From NCBI RefSeq assembly GCF_900114825.1, contig NZ_FOUI01000016.1:18354-82353 (forward strand): a stretch of 64,000 nt of DNA. Direction: 5' to 3'. The notes beneath the pieces are model-generated. The model was given only the letters and a program-made list of their open reading frames with translations. It was not told the origin of the DNA and did no database searches. A program made the translations under genes and the position numbers. This DNA comes from Halopseudomonas yangmingensis. GTDB taxonomy: Bacteria > Pseudomonadota > Gammaproteobacteria > Pseudomonadales > Pseudomonadaceae. Shown here piece by piece: positions 1 through 8,491 of the stretch (positions within the stretch are counted from its first letter, which is position 1; the number at the start of each line of letters is the position of its first letter).

Positions 1-94
1 TTTTGTGCCTGCTGATCCGCTGACTGTGGTTGACCAGCTGCCATTGTCAGAGGAACATGACGGGGTCATCCCGTTGTCGTGCAAGGTAATTCGA

Positions 95-568
95 ATGAAA
101 GGTCATCCGGAAGTTGTTGATTATCTCAAACAGTTGCTCAAAGGTGAGTTGACTGCCCGAGACCAGTATTTTGTGCATTCCCGTTATTATCAAGAATGGG
201 GTTTGGGCAAACTTTATGAGCGGATCAACCACGAGATGGAAGAGGAAACCCAGCACGCCGATGCGTTGTTGCAACGCATTCTGTTCCTCGGTGGTGTGCC
301 GGACATGGCACCACACCCCTTTATTTTCGGTAACAGCGTTGAGCAGATGCTGGAAATTGATCTGCAACTTGAATATCAAGTGCGAGATGCGCTGAGCAAG
401 GGAATTGCGTTGTGTGAACGTCATGCTGACTTTGTCAGTCGTGACATGATCCTCGCGCAATTGAAGGATACCGAGGAAGACCATGCCCATTGGCTGGAGC
501 AGCAGCTTGGGCTGATCCGTCGTATCGGTCTGGCCAATTACCTGCAGTCGCAGATGCATCAAGTCTGA
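95..568 (+). CDS. ftnA: Non-haem bacterial ferritin (FtnA/BfrA type)
   Basis: Iron-storage protein that forms a hollow shell, oxidises Fe2+ at a ferroxidase centre and stores the mineral in the cytoplasm. The 157-residue four-helix protein has ferroxidase residues in place (E18, E51, H54, E93 and a late EEDHAH motif). Residue 52, the haem-ligand Met of true bacterioferritins, is Thr in the run EEETQHAD. This matches the Pseudomonas FtnA (old name BfrA) subfamily, which does not bind haem. The frame is open back to base 5, but the ATG at 95 gives the family length and has AAGG seven bases upstream. No partner gene is visible. A terminator follows directly. Confidence 0.9.
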   Translation: MKGHPEVVDYLKQLLKGELTARDQYFVHSRYYQEWGLGKLYERINHEMEEETQHADALLQRILFLGGVPDMAPHPFIFGNSVEQMLEIDLQLEYQVRDALSKGIALCERHADFVSRDMILAQLKDTEEDHAHWLEQQLGLIRRIGLANYLQSQMHQV

Positions 569-580
569 GACGTAGAAAAA

Positions 581-608
581 CCCGCACCTGAGAGCGCGGG
601 TTTTTTTT
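581..608 (+). terminator. Rho-independent terminator after ftnA
   Basis: Hairpin with stem CCCGC (581-585) and GCGGG (596-600), followed by eight T residues (601-608). It begins 12 bases after the ftnA stop and separates it from the convergent gene ending at 619. Confidence 0.85.
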
Positions 609-618
609 CATCGGTTGA

Positions 619-2178
619 TCAGGCCCGTGGCGTCGGAATCATCGCTTCGATCAGGCGCGGGCCGCGTTGCGCCATGGCCTCTTGCAGCAGGCTGTGAAAC
701 TCTTCGCAGGTGTTTGCCCGATCTGCCTGCATGCCCATGCCGCGAGCGATACTGGTCCAGTCGATTACCGGGTTCGACAGGTCCAGCATTGACAGGGTTT
801 TGTCATTCGGGGTGCCGGCACCCACTCGTGCCAGTTCAACATTGAGAATCGCGTAACTGCTGTTGTTAAGTAGCACTACGGTAATATCCGTCTGCTCGCG
901 GACCATGCTCCACAGCGCCTGGGTGGTGTACATCGCGCTGCCATCGGCCTGTAATGCCAGTACCTTGCGCTCGGGGCAGGCGAGTGATGCACCCAGTGCC
1001 AGCGGCAGCCCCTGGCCGATCGCGCCACCGGTCAGGGTCAGCCAGTCATGCGCGGCTGCTCCCATGCAGTGGGCATAGATACCCAGCCCCGATGTGTTGC
1101 CCTCGTCCGAAACAATCGCCTGATCGGGAAGTAATGCGGCCAAGCTGCGCCCTATTGCATCGACACTGAGTGGCCCCTGTTTCAGCGGCAGGCTCATCGG
1201 TGTCTGGCGTTGGGCGGGCTCAGCGGGTGCCTGCAGCCTGTCTGCCAGTGCATTCAGTGCGGGTAGCAGTGCTTGCCCGTGTTTGCTGAGGGTCATCATC
1301 TGGCAGCTTTCGGATGCCAGCCAGCTGGCCTTCCCGGGATAGGCGAAGAAAGCGACAGGTGCCTTGCTGTCGACCAGGATCAATTGCTCGTAGGACTGCA
1401 GAAAGGTTAGTGCCTGTTCAGCAAAATACGGGATGCGTTGCACAGGCACGCGCCCAACGCCACGCTGCAGGCGGGCAGGGAAGGTTTCGCAGAGCAGGGT
1501 GGCACCGGTGGCAGCAGCAATCCTGCCCAGCAACTCGAGCGCTTCGCTGCGAAGCGCCTTGCCACCAAGCAACAAGCCGGTACGCTTGCGGTTCCCCAGC
1601 AACTGGACGGCCTGCTCCAGCAGTGCCTCTTCCACCGGTTCGGCGGGTGGTGCTGCCATCGCTTTGGCCGGTTCGCCAGCGGGATCCCATGAGCAGTCGG
1701 CTGGGGCAATCACGGTGGTGATCTGCCCCCCATTGGCATAACTCATGCTGACTGCCTCGGCACCCAGTTGGCTCAGGTGATCGGCACTTTGCGCAACACC
1801 AGTCCACGCCGAGGACAGATGTACATGGCCCAGCAGGTCGCTGGTCAGCGGCGCATCGTATTGCAGGTGGTAGGTGGCGTGGTCGCCGACGATGTTAACC
1901 ATGGGCACACCGGCGCGGCGTGCGTTGTGCTGGTTGGCCATGCTGTTGGAGAAGCCTGAACCCAAGTGCAGCAGGGTGGCAGCCGGCTTGTCGGCCATGC
2001 GCGCATAGCCATCAGCGGCGCCGGAGACCACACCTTCAAACAGGCAGAGCACTGCACGCATCCCGTCAGATTGGCCGATGGCTTGAACCAGATGCATTTC
2101 CGATGTGCCGGGATTGGCAAAGCAGATGTCCACACCGCTGGTCTGGAGAGTGTGCAGCAGGGCTTGTGCGCCGTTCAT
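619..2178 (-). CDS. Thiamine-diphosphate enzyme, acetolactate synthase / benzoylformate decarboxylase-like
   Basis: ThDP-dependent enzyme of the acetolactate synthase/decarboxylase superfamily, 519 residues. The N-terminal Pyr domain has FANPGTSEMHL near residue 20 and the catalytic Glu (about E48, in LFEGVVSGAADGYARM). The C-terminal PP domain carries the diphosphate/Mg motif starting ADGSAMYTTQALWS and ending LLNNSSYAIL. It resembles the annotated acetolactate synthase large subunit (IlvX-like) group rather than anabolic IlvB, and no small regulatory subunit lies beside it. The substrate cannot be read from sequence. The acyl-CoA dehydrogenase gene upstream on the same strand (118-base gap) may form a unit with it, hinting at keto-acid or acyl-CoA metabolism; that link is inference. 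Confidence 0.8.
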   Translation of the reverse strand: MNGAQALLHTLQTSGVDICFANPGTSEMHLVQAIGQSDGMRAVLCLFEGVVSGAADGYARMADKPAATLLHLGSGFSNSMANQHNARRAGVPMVNIVGDHATYHLQYDAPLTSDLLGHVHLSSAWTGVAQSADHLSQLGAEAVSMSYANGGQITTVIAPADCSWDPAGEPAKAMAAPPAEPVEEALLEQAVQLLGNRKRTGLLLGGKALRSEALELLGRIAAATGATLLCETFPARLQRGVGRVPVQRIPYFAEQALTFLQSYEQLILVDSKAPVAFFAYPGKASWLASESCQMMTLSKHGQALLPALNALADRLQAPAEPAQRQTPMSLPLKQGPLSVDAIGRSLAALLPDQAIVSDEGNTSGLGIYAHCMGAAAHDWLTLTGGAIGQGLPLALGASLACPERKVLALQADGSAMYTTQALWSMVREQTDITVVLLNNSSYAILNVELARVGAGTPNDKTLSMLDLSNPVIDWTSIARGMGMQADRANTCEEFHSLLQEAMAQRGPRLIEAMIPTPRA

Positions 2179-2296
2179 TGGATGTCCTCTTTGTACTTGT
2201 AGGTGAAGGGCCTGTGTTCAGGCCCGACAGACTTCTGACAGAGAATATACCCATCGCGGCGGCTGTGCAGTGTCATGCAGGTTACATTCACTGTGC

Positions 2297-3958
2297 TCAG
2301 TCGTGCGGCCAGGCGCGCTGAATGATCTCACGGCAATGACTGCCGTGCGGCAGGGCGCCATAGTTGTGCAGGCCGCGTTGCGCCAGGCGTGATCCGCAGA
2401 AGGCGTCAGCAACAGCCGCCGGCGCATGCCGAACCAGCAATGAGGCCTGAAGTGCCAAGGCCATCTGGTCGACCAGAGTGCGGGCACGGTATTCGATCGC
2501 CGTGGTGTCACGCAGCTCCTGCTGAAGCTGCTTTATGGCCTGGTCCAGATGCCGGTTGCCACCAGCAGCAAGATTGAGTTCTCCAAACATTGCCTGAAGC
2601 GACTCCGGGTCTCGCTGGGCCACTCGCAATACATCAAGGCACTGGATGTTGCCGCTGCCTTCCCATATGGCATTTACCGGGGATTCACGGAACAGCCGTG
2701 GCATGATGCAGTCCTCCATTACCCCGCTGCCGCCGATACATTCCATCGCTTCATAGGCATGTTGTGGCGTGCGCTTGCAGATCCAGTATTTGCCAACGGG
2801 TGTGAGAATACGTGCAAGAAGCCGCTCGTGTTGATCGTGCTGGTTGTCCATGGCGCGTGACAGGCGCAGGGTCATGGTCATCGCCGCCTCACTTTCCAGT
2901 GCCAGATCGGCCAGCAGGTTCTGCATCAGCGGCTGATCCGTCAAGCGGGCTCCGAAGGCACGGCGTTGACTGCAATGATGGATGGCCTGAATCAGCGCCT
3001 GACGCATCCCGGCCGAAGAGCCGATCATGCAGTCGTAGCGGGTCATCGACACCATATCGAGTATGGTGCGTACGCCTTTGCCTTCCTCGCCGACCATCCA
3101 GGCCAGGGCACCGCGCAGCTCGGTTTCGCTGGAGGCGTTGGCGACGTTGCCCATTTTCAGTTTCAGTTGCTGGAGTTGCAGCGGGTTCTTGCTGCCATCA
3201 GGCCGCCAGCGCGGCAGCAAAAAACAGGAAAGCCCGCCGGGTGCCTGTGCCAGCACCAGAAAGGCATCGCACATGGGCGCGGACACAAACCATTTGTGGC
3301 CAATCAGACGATAGGCCTTGCCTGGTCCGCTCTGATCAACCGGCTCGGCCCAGGTGCTGTTGCTGCGCACATCCGACCCGCCCTGCTTTTCAGTCATGGC
3401 CATACCTATGGTCAGGCCGTGTTTCTGGTGCGCCGGGATGTTCCTCGGGTCATATTCACGTGACAGTACGCCCGGCGCCCAGTGCTGGTAGAGGTCTGGC
3501 TGGTGACGCAGGGCCGCGATGGCCGCGAAGGTCATGGTGATCGGGCAGCCATGCGCAGCCTCCACCTGGGTGTGCAGGTAATAGCCGGCGGCGCGGGCCA
3601 CATGGGCGCCTGGGCGTGGGTCTGTCCAGGGGCTGGCATGCAGGCCCTGATCAATGGCGCGAGCCATCAACTGATGGTAGGCCGGATGGAAGCGTACCTC
3701 GTCAATACGACGGCCATAACGGTCGTGGGTGCGCAGGCTTGGCGGATTGTCGTTGGCTGCAAATCCGAGCGCGATACTCTCGGCGCTGCCAGCCAGCGCA
3801 CCGGCTTCGTGCAGCGCTGGCATGGCCCATTCACCCCCTTCCCGCTGTACCGACTGGCACAGGGCGGTATCCGTCTCAAACAGGTTGAAGTTCTCCAGCA
3901 GGGCGGGCTGGTTGTTCACTTCATGGGTATTTTCGAGCAGATCAACGGATAACGGCAT
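2297..3958 (-). CDS. aidB: AidB-family acyl-CoA dehydrogenase
   Basis: FAD-dependent acyl-CoA dehydrogenase of the AidB subgroup, 553 residues (E. coli AidB is about 541). Seen: an AidB-type N-terminus (LLENFNLFETDTALCQSV), the flavin-loop motif MTEKQGGSDVRSNST, HKWFVSAPMCD and ECIGGSGVMEDCIMPRL in the C-terminal helical domain. E. coli AidB has isovaleryl-CoA dehydrogenase activity and binds DNA as part of the Ada alkylation response. Here no ada or alkB neighbour is visible, so an ordinary catabolic role is equally likely. The ThDP-enzyme gene follows on the same strand. Confidence 0.85.
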   Translation of the reverse strand: MPLSVDLLENTHEVNNQPALLENFNLFETDTALCQSVQREGGEWAMPALHEAGALAGSAESIALGFAANDNPPSLRTHDRYGRRIDEVRFHPAYHQLMARAIDQGLHASPWTDPRPGAHVARAAGYYLHTQVEAAHGCPITMTFAAIAALRHQPDLYQHWAPGVLSREYDPRNIPAHQKHGLTIGMAMTEKQGGSDVRSNSTWAEPVDQSGPGKAYRLIGHKWFVSAPMCDAFLVLAQAPGGLSCFLLPRWRPDGSKNPLQLQQLKLKMGNVANASSETELRGALAWMVGEEGKGVRTILDMVSMTRYDCMIGSSAGMRQALIQAIHHCSQRRAFGARLTDQPLMQNLLADLALESEAAMTMTLRLSRAMDNQHDQHERLLARILTPVGKYWICKRTPQHAYEAMECIGGSGVMEDCIMPRLFRESPVNAIWEGSGNIQCLDVLRVAQRDPESLQAMFGELNLAAGGNRHLDQAIKQLQQELRDTTAIEYRARTLVDQMALALQASLLVRHAPAAVADAFCGSRLAQRGLHNYGALPHGSHCREIIQRAWPHD

Positions 3959-4146
3959 GGCAGGCTCCGGCAGGATTTTTCAAGAAGTGAATCAGGATTC
4001 TTTACTTCGTGCAAGTATCTTTGCCAAAGCTGCTGGCCAGTAGAAGCCTGGGCTGCACATAATGACCCGGCTGGCAGCAGGGCATAGCGACGAGGCGGCA
4101 ATTGACCGGATGGCGCCGCAATCAACTGCTGTCGTGTGGAATTTCA

Positions 4147-4158
4147 GTGACCGGTCAC
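4147..4158. promoter_or_regulatory. Perfect 12-bp palindrome, possible operator
   Basis: GTGACCGGTCAC is a perfect inverted repeat lying 17 bases before the ATG of the small membrane ORF at 4176 and about 190 bases upstream of aidB on the other strand. The position is typical of a repressor site. No regulator gene is adjacent, so this is only a candidate. The rest of the aidB upstream region (3959-4146) shows nothing else recognisable. Confidence 0.3.
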
Positions 4159-4175
4159 AAACTCGGGAGTCTTGT

Positions 4176-4439
4176 ATGCAACAGCAACCACCAACCCCTG
4201 ACATTCGCTGGTTTATAGCCGTGCTGCTGGTCGTATTGGCATTTCTGGCAGTGATCTGGTTTGGTTCGGAGCGAACCGGGGGCAAGTCTGCTGCGCTGCC
4301 GCCTGCTGCCGTGATGTTGTCAGTTCAATCCGGGCAGCAAAGCCCGGCAGGCTCAGCGGTGGTGATTGTTTCCATTCAGGGAAACACATTCGGGGGTGCC
4401 GTCATGTTTGAGGCGTCGGCGCAGAAGCTGGCCGTTTAG
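4176..4439 (+). CDS. Small putative membrane protein (unknown)
   Basis: Predicted 87-residue protein, not recognised. It opens with a short polar segment, then one hydrophobic helix (about residues 11-29, WFIAVLLVVLAFLAVIWFG), then a low-complexity Ala/Ser/Val tail. The ATG at 4176 has GGGAG six bases upstream, which is the main support. The last 87 bases overlap the convergent AlbA_2-type gene tail to tail, so at least the C-terminal part may be non-coding. An in-frame start further upstream (4062) adds residues without a ribosome site and was not chosen. Confidence 0.35.
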   Translation: MQQQPPTPDIRWFIAVLLVVLAFLAVIWFGSERTGGKSAALPPAAVMLSVQSGQQSPAGSAVVIVSIQGNTFGGAVMFEASAQKLAV

Positions 4440-4766
4440 CAGATATACGGGGCGATAGGCCGCATCTACCCGAAATTTCAGGACACTCTGCTGTCCCAGA
4501 CGAAGCAGTTGGCCGCTGACCCTCAGTGGCGGATGGGTACAGCCGCAGAGGCGTTCAAGCAGATCGGCAAGGGGCCCGCGTAACGGATGCAGGCCGCCAA
4601 TCCGGGCATCGTCCTCCAGCCCCAGCCAGAGTTCGCCACCCTCGGCATTTGCCAGACATGCCAGAGCGGCAGCGATATCACGATCAGACAACAGAGCTCG
4701 GTCGCTTTTGAATTCGACCCGCATGCTTTCCCGCTCGGGAAGCCATTGCGGGCGCTGGCTACACAT
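4353..4766 (-). CDS. Short AlbA_2 (Schlafen-like) putative DNA-binding domain protein
   Basis: A single-domain protein of up to 137 residues. ESMRVEFKSDRALLSDRDIA, then ALACLANAEGGELWLGLEDD, matches the start of AlbA_2 / divergent AAA-4 domains, which usually sit at the N-terminus of much longer ATP-binding or RecG-like regulators. Here the protein stops after about one domain with an unusual basic tail (GNNHHR). It could be a small stand-alone AlbA_2 protein or the remnant of a longer gene. The start is uncertain: ATG at 4766 or 4724 both leave the domain intact. It lies just downstream of the glutathione S-transferase gene on the same strand. Confidence 0.55.
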   Translation of the reverse strand: MCSQRPQWLPERESMRVEFKSDRALLSDRDIAAALACLANAEGGELWLGLEDDARIGGLHPLRGPLADLLERLCGCTHPPLRVSGQLLRLGQQSVLKFRVDAAYRPVYLLNGQLLRRRLKHDGTPECVSLNGNNHHR

Positions 4767-4804
4767 GTGCTGATACTCCTCACGTTGGCTGCCCAAAGAT
4801 TCGC

Positions 4805-5407
4805 TCAGACAAAGGCGCTGCCGCTGAAGCTGTTTCGCTGCGCCAGCAGTGCATGCCGGCTGGCCAGCGAAGGGTAACGCTGCTGCCAGTTGCATTCCGG
4901 CATGCGAAAGGCCAGGTAGTCAAGCGCTACCGCAATCACCAGGTCGCCAAGATGGGGTGTTGAACCGCTGGGGAGCCAGTCCGTCTGCAACTGCTTCAGC
5001 AGCCGTTCGATGGCGCGCAGACGGCGGCTACCGAGCAGGGTCTGGTCAGACTCGCCACCATGATGCTTGCGTGCGATCACTGTGGCAAAGCTGGCATCCA
5101 TCAAGCCCTGCCCCAGACCGGCCAGATGCAGACAATCGACCAGTTGTGCTGCTGGTAGCAGGCGCGACCCGGGATCCAGGCTGTTCAGGTAGCAGGCAAT
5201 AAGCAGGGACTCACTGATACTGCGGCCGTCCTCCAGTAGTAATGCCGGTATCCGGGCGGCCGGGTTGATATGCAGCAATGCCTGGGGGTCGGACCAGGGG
5301 TCGGTCCAGCACAGCTCGATCTGTTGCATCATACCCAGTTCTTCGGCAGCAACACGCACGACACGGGCGTAGGGAGAGGTGGCATTCAGGAACAGTTGCA
5401 TGGGCAT
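4805..5407 (-). CDS. Glutathione S-transferase family protein
   Basis: Cytosolic GST of 200 residues. The N-terminal thioredoxin-like domain (about 1-80) begins LFLNATSPYARVVRVAAEEL and contains the glutathione-contacting NPAARIPALLLEDGRSISES with the conserved cis-Pro and E-S pair. The C-terminal all-helical domain (about 88-200) is present. The likely role is detoxification of electrophiles or peroxides; the substrate is unknown. Its start overlaps the stop of the upstream MFS gene, so the two are probably co-transcribed. A second in-frame ATG two codons later (5401) is also usable. Confidence 0.85.
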   Translation of the reverse strand: MPMQLFLNATSPYARVVRVAAEELGMMQQIELCWTDPWSDPQALLHINPAARIPALLLEDGRSISESLLIACYLNSLDPGSRLLPAAQLVDCLHLAGLGQGLMDASFATVIARKHHGGESDQTLLGSRRLRAIERLLKQLQTDWLPSGSTPHLGDLVIAVALDYLAFRMPECNWQQRYPSLASRHALLAQRNSFSGSAFV

Positions 5408-6600
5408 TACTCCGGATAACGGGAAGGCTGCAGGTGACGACTGCCGAACAGCAGCAGGGCAAAGCCACTGGCCAGCAGCAGACCGCCGAGCAGAAACAGC
5501 GGGCGATAACTGCCGCCAAGAATGAACAGCAGTGACATCAGGTAGCCGGAAAGGGCCTGGGCCGCGGCAAAGGCCGCGGTGGCCCGTCCCCAGAGTTGTC
5601 GGTGAGCGTCGGGCCCGCCCAGTTCAGCCAGGCGTCCGGAGGTCAGTGCGACTACGCCGGGGACCAGCGCGCCCACCAGAAACGAAGAGAGCGAGCGCGC
5701 TAGCGGGTCGGCGGCCAGAAGCGCCAGTGTCACTGCCAGTGCCTTCAGCGCCAGTGCCAGCAACAGACTCTGCTGCCACCCCAGGTGACGTACCAGCCAG
5801 GCTACCAGGAAGGGGCCGCAAAATGCGCCCAGCCCAAACAGCGCCCATTGCCCCGAGGCGCGCACCTGCCCCAGTTCCAGCTCACGAGCCAGGTAATCGA
5901 CCCAGAATACAGTGTGCGGCACAAAGGCCAGTGCATCCAGTGCATAGGCAGCAACCACCAGCAGTGCCAGCCGGCCGGCTGGCAGGCTGTGCGTGCTGTG
6001 TGACGGGTAAGCGCCAGAAGGTGGCGTCAACAGGGGGCGCAGGCGACGCACGCCGAGCAATCCCAGTACGGCAGCAAGACTGCACAACAAGCCCAGCAGC
6101 AGCCAGCTCAGGCCTGGTGGCCAGGCCAGCAGTGCTGGCACCAAGGTGGCTGACAGCAGTGTGCCAAGGCCAATGCCGGTAAATACCCAGGCGGCCAGCG
6201 TGGGGCGTTGCGCCACAGGAACGCAGGCAAATGCCAGTGACGGGCCAACGACCATCAGCCAGGCACCGCCTACGCCGGCCAGCAGTCGCCAGCCGGAGAA
6301 CCAGAGGAAGCCGGCAGGCCAAACGCATAACAGAAAGCTGCCGGCACACAGCAGATAACCCATTGCCAGCAGTGCCGGGTTGCCAAACCGGCTGGCCAGG
6401 CGGTTGGCGCTGAGTGCACCGAGCAGGTAGCCGAAAAGGTTGGCAGCACCCAGCCAGGCCGCTTGCTGGCTGTTGAACCAGCCATGCTCAACCAGACCCG
6501 GTAGTAGTGCGGCATAGGCAAAACGCGCCACACCGACGCCCGTGAGCGTAGCCATCAACCCGCACAGCAAGGCTGGCAAGGAGGCGCGGGGGATAAGCAT
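5407..6600 (-). CDS. YbfB/YjiJ-type MFS transporter
   Basis: Inner-membrane major facilitator of 397 residues with about 12 hydrophobic segments. The opening (ALLCGLMATLTGVGVARFAY) and the following GWFNSQQAAWLGAANLFGYL are typical of the YbfB/YjiJ family, whose substrates are unknown. A charged central stretch (about residues 185-205) separates the two six-helix halves. It overlaps the GST gene by one base and follows the thioesterase gene by 9 bases, so the three probably form one leftward operon. Confidence 0.8.
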   Translation of the reverse strand: MLIPRASLPALLCGLMATLTGVGVARFAYAALLPGLVEHGWFNSQQAAWLGAANLFGYLLGALSANRLASRFGNPALLAMGYLLCAGSFLLCVWPAGFLWFSGWRLLAGVGGAWLMVVGPSLAFACVPVAQRPTLAAWVFTGIGLGTLLSATLVPALLAWPPGLSWLLLGLLCSLAAVLGLLGVRRLRPLLTPPSGAYPSHSTHSLPAGRLALLVVAAYALDALAFVPHTVFWVDYLARELELGQVRASGQWALFGLGAFCGPFLVAWLVRHLGWQQSLLLALALKALAVTLALLAADPLARSLSSFLVGALVPGVVALTSGRLAELGGPDAHRQLWGRATAAFAAAQALSGYLMSLLFILGGSYRPLFLLGGLLLASGFALLLFGSRHLQPSRYPE

Positions 6601-6609
6601 CAGGGCGGC

Positions 6610-7464
6610 TCAGTCCAGACCGGGAATCAGCCAGGCCTGCAATTGTTCGCGCAGCGCCGGGGGTATCGGTACCGGGCGGTCGGTGGCCGGGTCAATGACG
6701 ACCATCACGGTGTTGGCCGAGGCCTGAAGCTCCCCCTTGTCCAGACAGCCACCGGTGAAGATAAAGGAGCTGTTGCCGATGCGACTGATGCCGGAAACCA
6801 GTTCAACCGCATGAAAGCCTGGGCGGTAATGCTCGTAACTCATGTCAGTGGCAGCCACCAGCACGCCGAGGCCTCCCATTTCCAGCTGGCGGATACCGCC
6901 GAAACGTGCCTGCTCCATCCAGCGTGCCAGTGCGGCTTCACTGCGCTGGCTGTCGACATCCATATCGCCATAGCGAGGCGTCAGTTGCTGGTGGACCGGG
7001 AAACCACCGGGGTGACTGAACAGCTTGCGGTAGGCATCTCCAGGCAAGGGGTCAGCCGCGCCAAGGGCAACGCCTTGCAGGCGTTCCAGGGTTTGCTGCG
7101 GCAGGGGTACCCGGTGGTGCTGTTCAAAGGCCGCCATCAGACACTGTTGCTCGCCGACCAGCTCATCGTTCTGGTACAGGCGGCTGATCACGCGAAAACC
7201 CTGGGAGTCACAATCGAGAATCTGGACCCGGGCCAGCAAGTCGCTGTCGTACCAGCTGACCAGTCGGTAGTCGGTCAGGCAGCGCAGTGGACGCAGGCGT
7301 ACGTCGTCAGAGAACCAGGCATCGCGGCCAAACAGTTCCATCTGCGTTCGCATACGCGCTTCCTGATGGATGTGGTAGAGCCGCGTGTTGTTTATGTGTC
7401 GCCAGGTATCCAGGTCGGTAAAGCGGGGCGTAATAAGGGTTTCGAACAGCTGGCCGGCGCTCAT
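6610..7464 (-). CDS. Double-hotdog acyl-CoA/acyl-ACP thioesterase family protein
   Basis: Predicted cytoplasmic thioesterase of 284 residues made of two hotdog repeats. The first (about 8-140) begins TLITPRFTDLDTWRHINNTR, with the D-x-x-x-H-x-N pattern of 4-hydroxybenzoyl-CoA thioesterase-like enzymes. The second (about 160-284) begins TPRYGDMDVDSQRSEAALAR. Such enzymes hydrolyse acyl-CoA or acyl-ACP thioesters; chain length is not evident. It is the first gene of the thioesterase-MFS-GST set. Confidence 0.75.
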   Translation of the reverse strand: MSAGQLFETLITPRFTDLDTWRHINNTRLYHIHQEARMRTQMELFGRDAWFSDDVRLRPLRCLTDYRLVSWYDSDLLARVQILDCDSQGFRVISRLYQNDELVGEQQCLMAAFEQHHRVPLPQQTLERLQGVALGAADPLPGDAYRKLFSHPGGFPVHQQLTPRYGDMDVDSQRSEAALARWMEQARFGGIRQLEMGGLGVLVAATDMSYEHYRPGFHAVELVSGISRIGNSSFIFTGGCLDKGELQASANTVMVVIDPATDRPVPIPPALREQLQAWLIPGLD

Positions 7465-7517
7465 GCGGAGATAGTCCTTGGGGTAATTGCTGTGAATTTG
7501 CCAAGGATGGCCAGTCT

Positions 7518-7543
7518 GCCGGCAGCGCGCAAGGGCTGCCGGC
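7518..7543 (-). terminator. GC-rich hairpin at the end of the cheY-like operon
   Basis: Perfect 9-bp inverted repeat GCCGGCAGC (7518-7526) and GCTGCCGGC (7535-7543) around an 8-base loop, 42 bases past the cheY-like stop. No good T run follows on the minus strand, so termination strength is uncertain. Confidence 0.5.
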
Positions 7544-7584
7544 TTTCATTGGCAGGAGGAATGATCAGGCATCGAACGACAGGT

Positions 7585-7950
7585 TCACTGTCCGAGCAGG
7601 CTGCGGATCGCCCCTATGGTTGCCGGGCCGTTGAACGGCTTGACGATCCAACCGCGCACGCCTGCCGCCTTGCCGCGCGCCTTCATCTTCGGGCAGTTTT
7701 CGGTGGTCAGCATGATGATCGGGGTGTGGCAGCCAAGTTCGTTGCGGGTCTTTTCGGCCATGCTCAGGCCATCCAGCCCCGGCATGTTCACATCACAGAT
7801 GACCAGTCCGATATCGCGCTGGCTGCGTAGTTGCTGCAGACCTTCATTGCCGTCTGCTGCGGTCAGTGTCTGCAGTCCCTGCTGGCTGAGGAACTGGCTG
7901 ACTTCCTGACGGATCAGGCTGGAATCATCGACTATCAGCACGCGGGCCAT
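7585..7950 (-). CDS. Single-domain CheY-like response regulator
   Basis: Receiver domain only, 121 residues, no output domain. The acidic pocket D8/D9, phosphoacceptor D53 (in VICDVNMPGLDG), switch Thr at about 82 (MLTTEN) and K104 (IVKPF) are all present, so it should be phosphorylated like CheY. The in-frame extension to 8028 lacks a good start; the ATG at 7950 follows GGAG in ACAAAGGAGTACC-like context. It is the last gene of a three-gene leftward operon with a CheX-like phosphatase and an MCP fragment, and its likely kinase is the divergent CBS/Hpt protein. Whether it acts on a flagellar motor or another target is unknown. Confidence 0.88.
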   Translation of the reverse strand: MARVLIVDDSSLIRQEVSQFLSQQGLQTLTAADGNEGLQQLRSQRDIGLVICDVNMPGLDGLSMAEKTRNELGCHTPIIMLTTENCPKMKARGKAAGVRGWIVKPFNGPATIGAIRSLLGQ

Positions 7951-7981
7951 GGTGGTACTCCTTTGCAATGGGTAACGGGAT

Positions 7982-8476
7982 TCAGAACAGTTCCAGCTCG
8001 CCACTGGCAGTGGCTGTTTCGCTGGCAAATGCGCTGCCGGCGGACGCTGGCGGCAAGGTCAGCTGGATATCGAATGGCAGCAGCAGACCGGCCAGCAATT
8101 CCTGGCCGCCATTGCTGCGTGTGCGTGCCACAGCGACCGTTTCATGTTGTTCCAGCAGGTATTCCAGGCAGCCGGCCGGCAGACGGTTAGGGGTGGACAT
8201 GCCAAGGCCGGCAAGTTGTTGGCCGAGCAGCCGCTTCAGGCTGCCACAGAGCATGTTGGCCTGCTCGTACAGCTGTTCCTGCCGGTCGGCTCCTTCGTCG
8301 CCAAGCAGGCAGAAGTGCCCGTGGAAGCGGTAGCTGCTTAACGTCAGCAGGGTCAGGCTGCAGGGCTCGCGGCTGGCATGAAGCAGTTGTGCCGGCTCCA
8401 GAAGTGTCGCCTTGCCCTGTTCATCCAGACTCTGCTGCAGCAACTGGTTGAGACGCTGGTGAGGACGTTGGCTCAT
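7982..8476 (-). CDS. CheX/CheC-like phosphatase candidate
   Basis: A 164-residue protein with the layout of CheX: a central region LLTLSSYRFHGHFCLLGD, then a helix with E71-x-x-N74 (YEQANMLCGSLKRLLG), then a second half ending in LLPFDIQLTLP. The E-x-x-N pair is the catalytic signature by which CheC/CheX/FliY proteins dephosphorylate CheY-P. The assignment rests on this motif and on the adjacent cheY-like gene. A GTG five codons upstream (8491) is possible, but the ATG at 8476 has GGAGA upstream. Its role would be to switch off the neighbouring response regulator. Confidence 0.6.
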   Translation of the reverse strand: MSQRPHQRLNQLLQQSLDEQGKATLLEPAQLLHASREPCSLTLLTLSSYRFHGHFCLLGDEGADRQEQLYEQANMLCGSLKRLLGQQLAGLGMSTPNRLPAGCLEYLLEQHETVAVARTRSNGGQELLAGLLLPFDIQLTLPPASAGSAFASETATASGELELF

Positions 8477-8491
8477 AGGCTGTTTCTCCAC

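Noticed and set aside
1..94. Upstream in-frame extension of the ferritin gene
   Set aside because: The GTG at base 5 would add 30 residues not found in ferritins; ATG 95 has its own ribosome site. A truncated upstream gene cannot be judged from so few bases.
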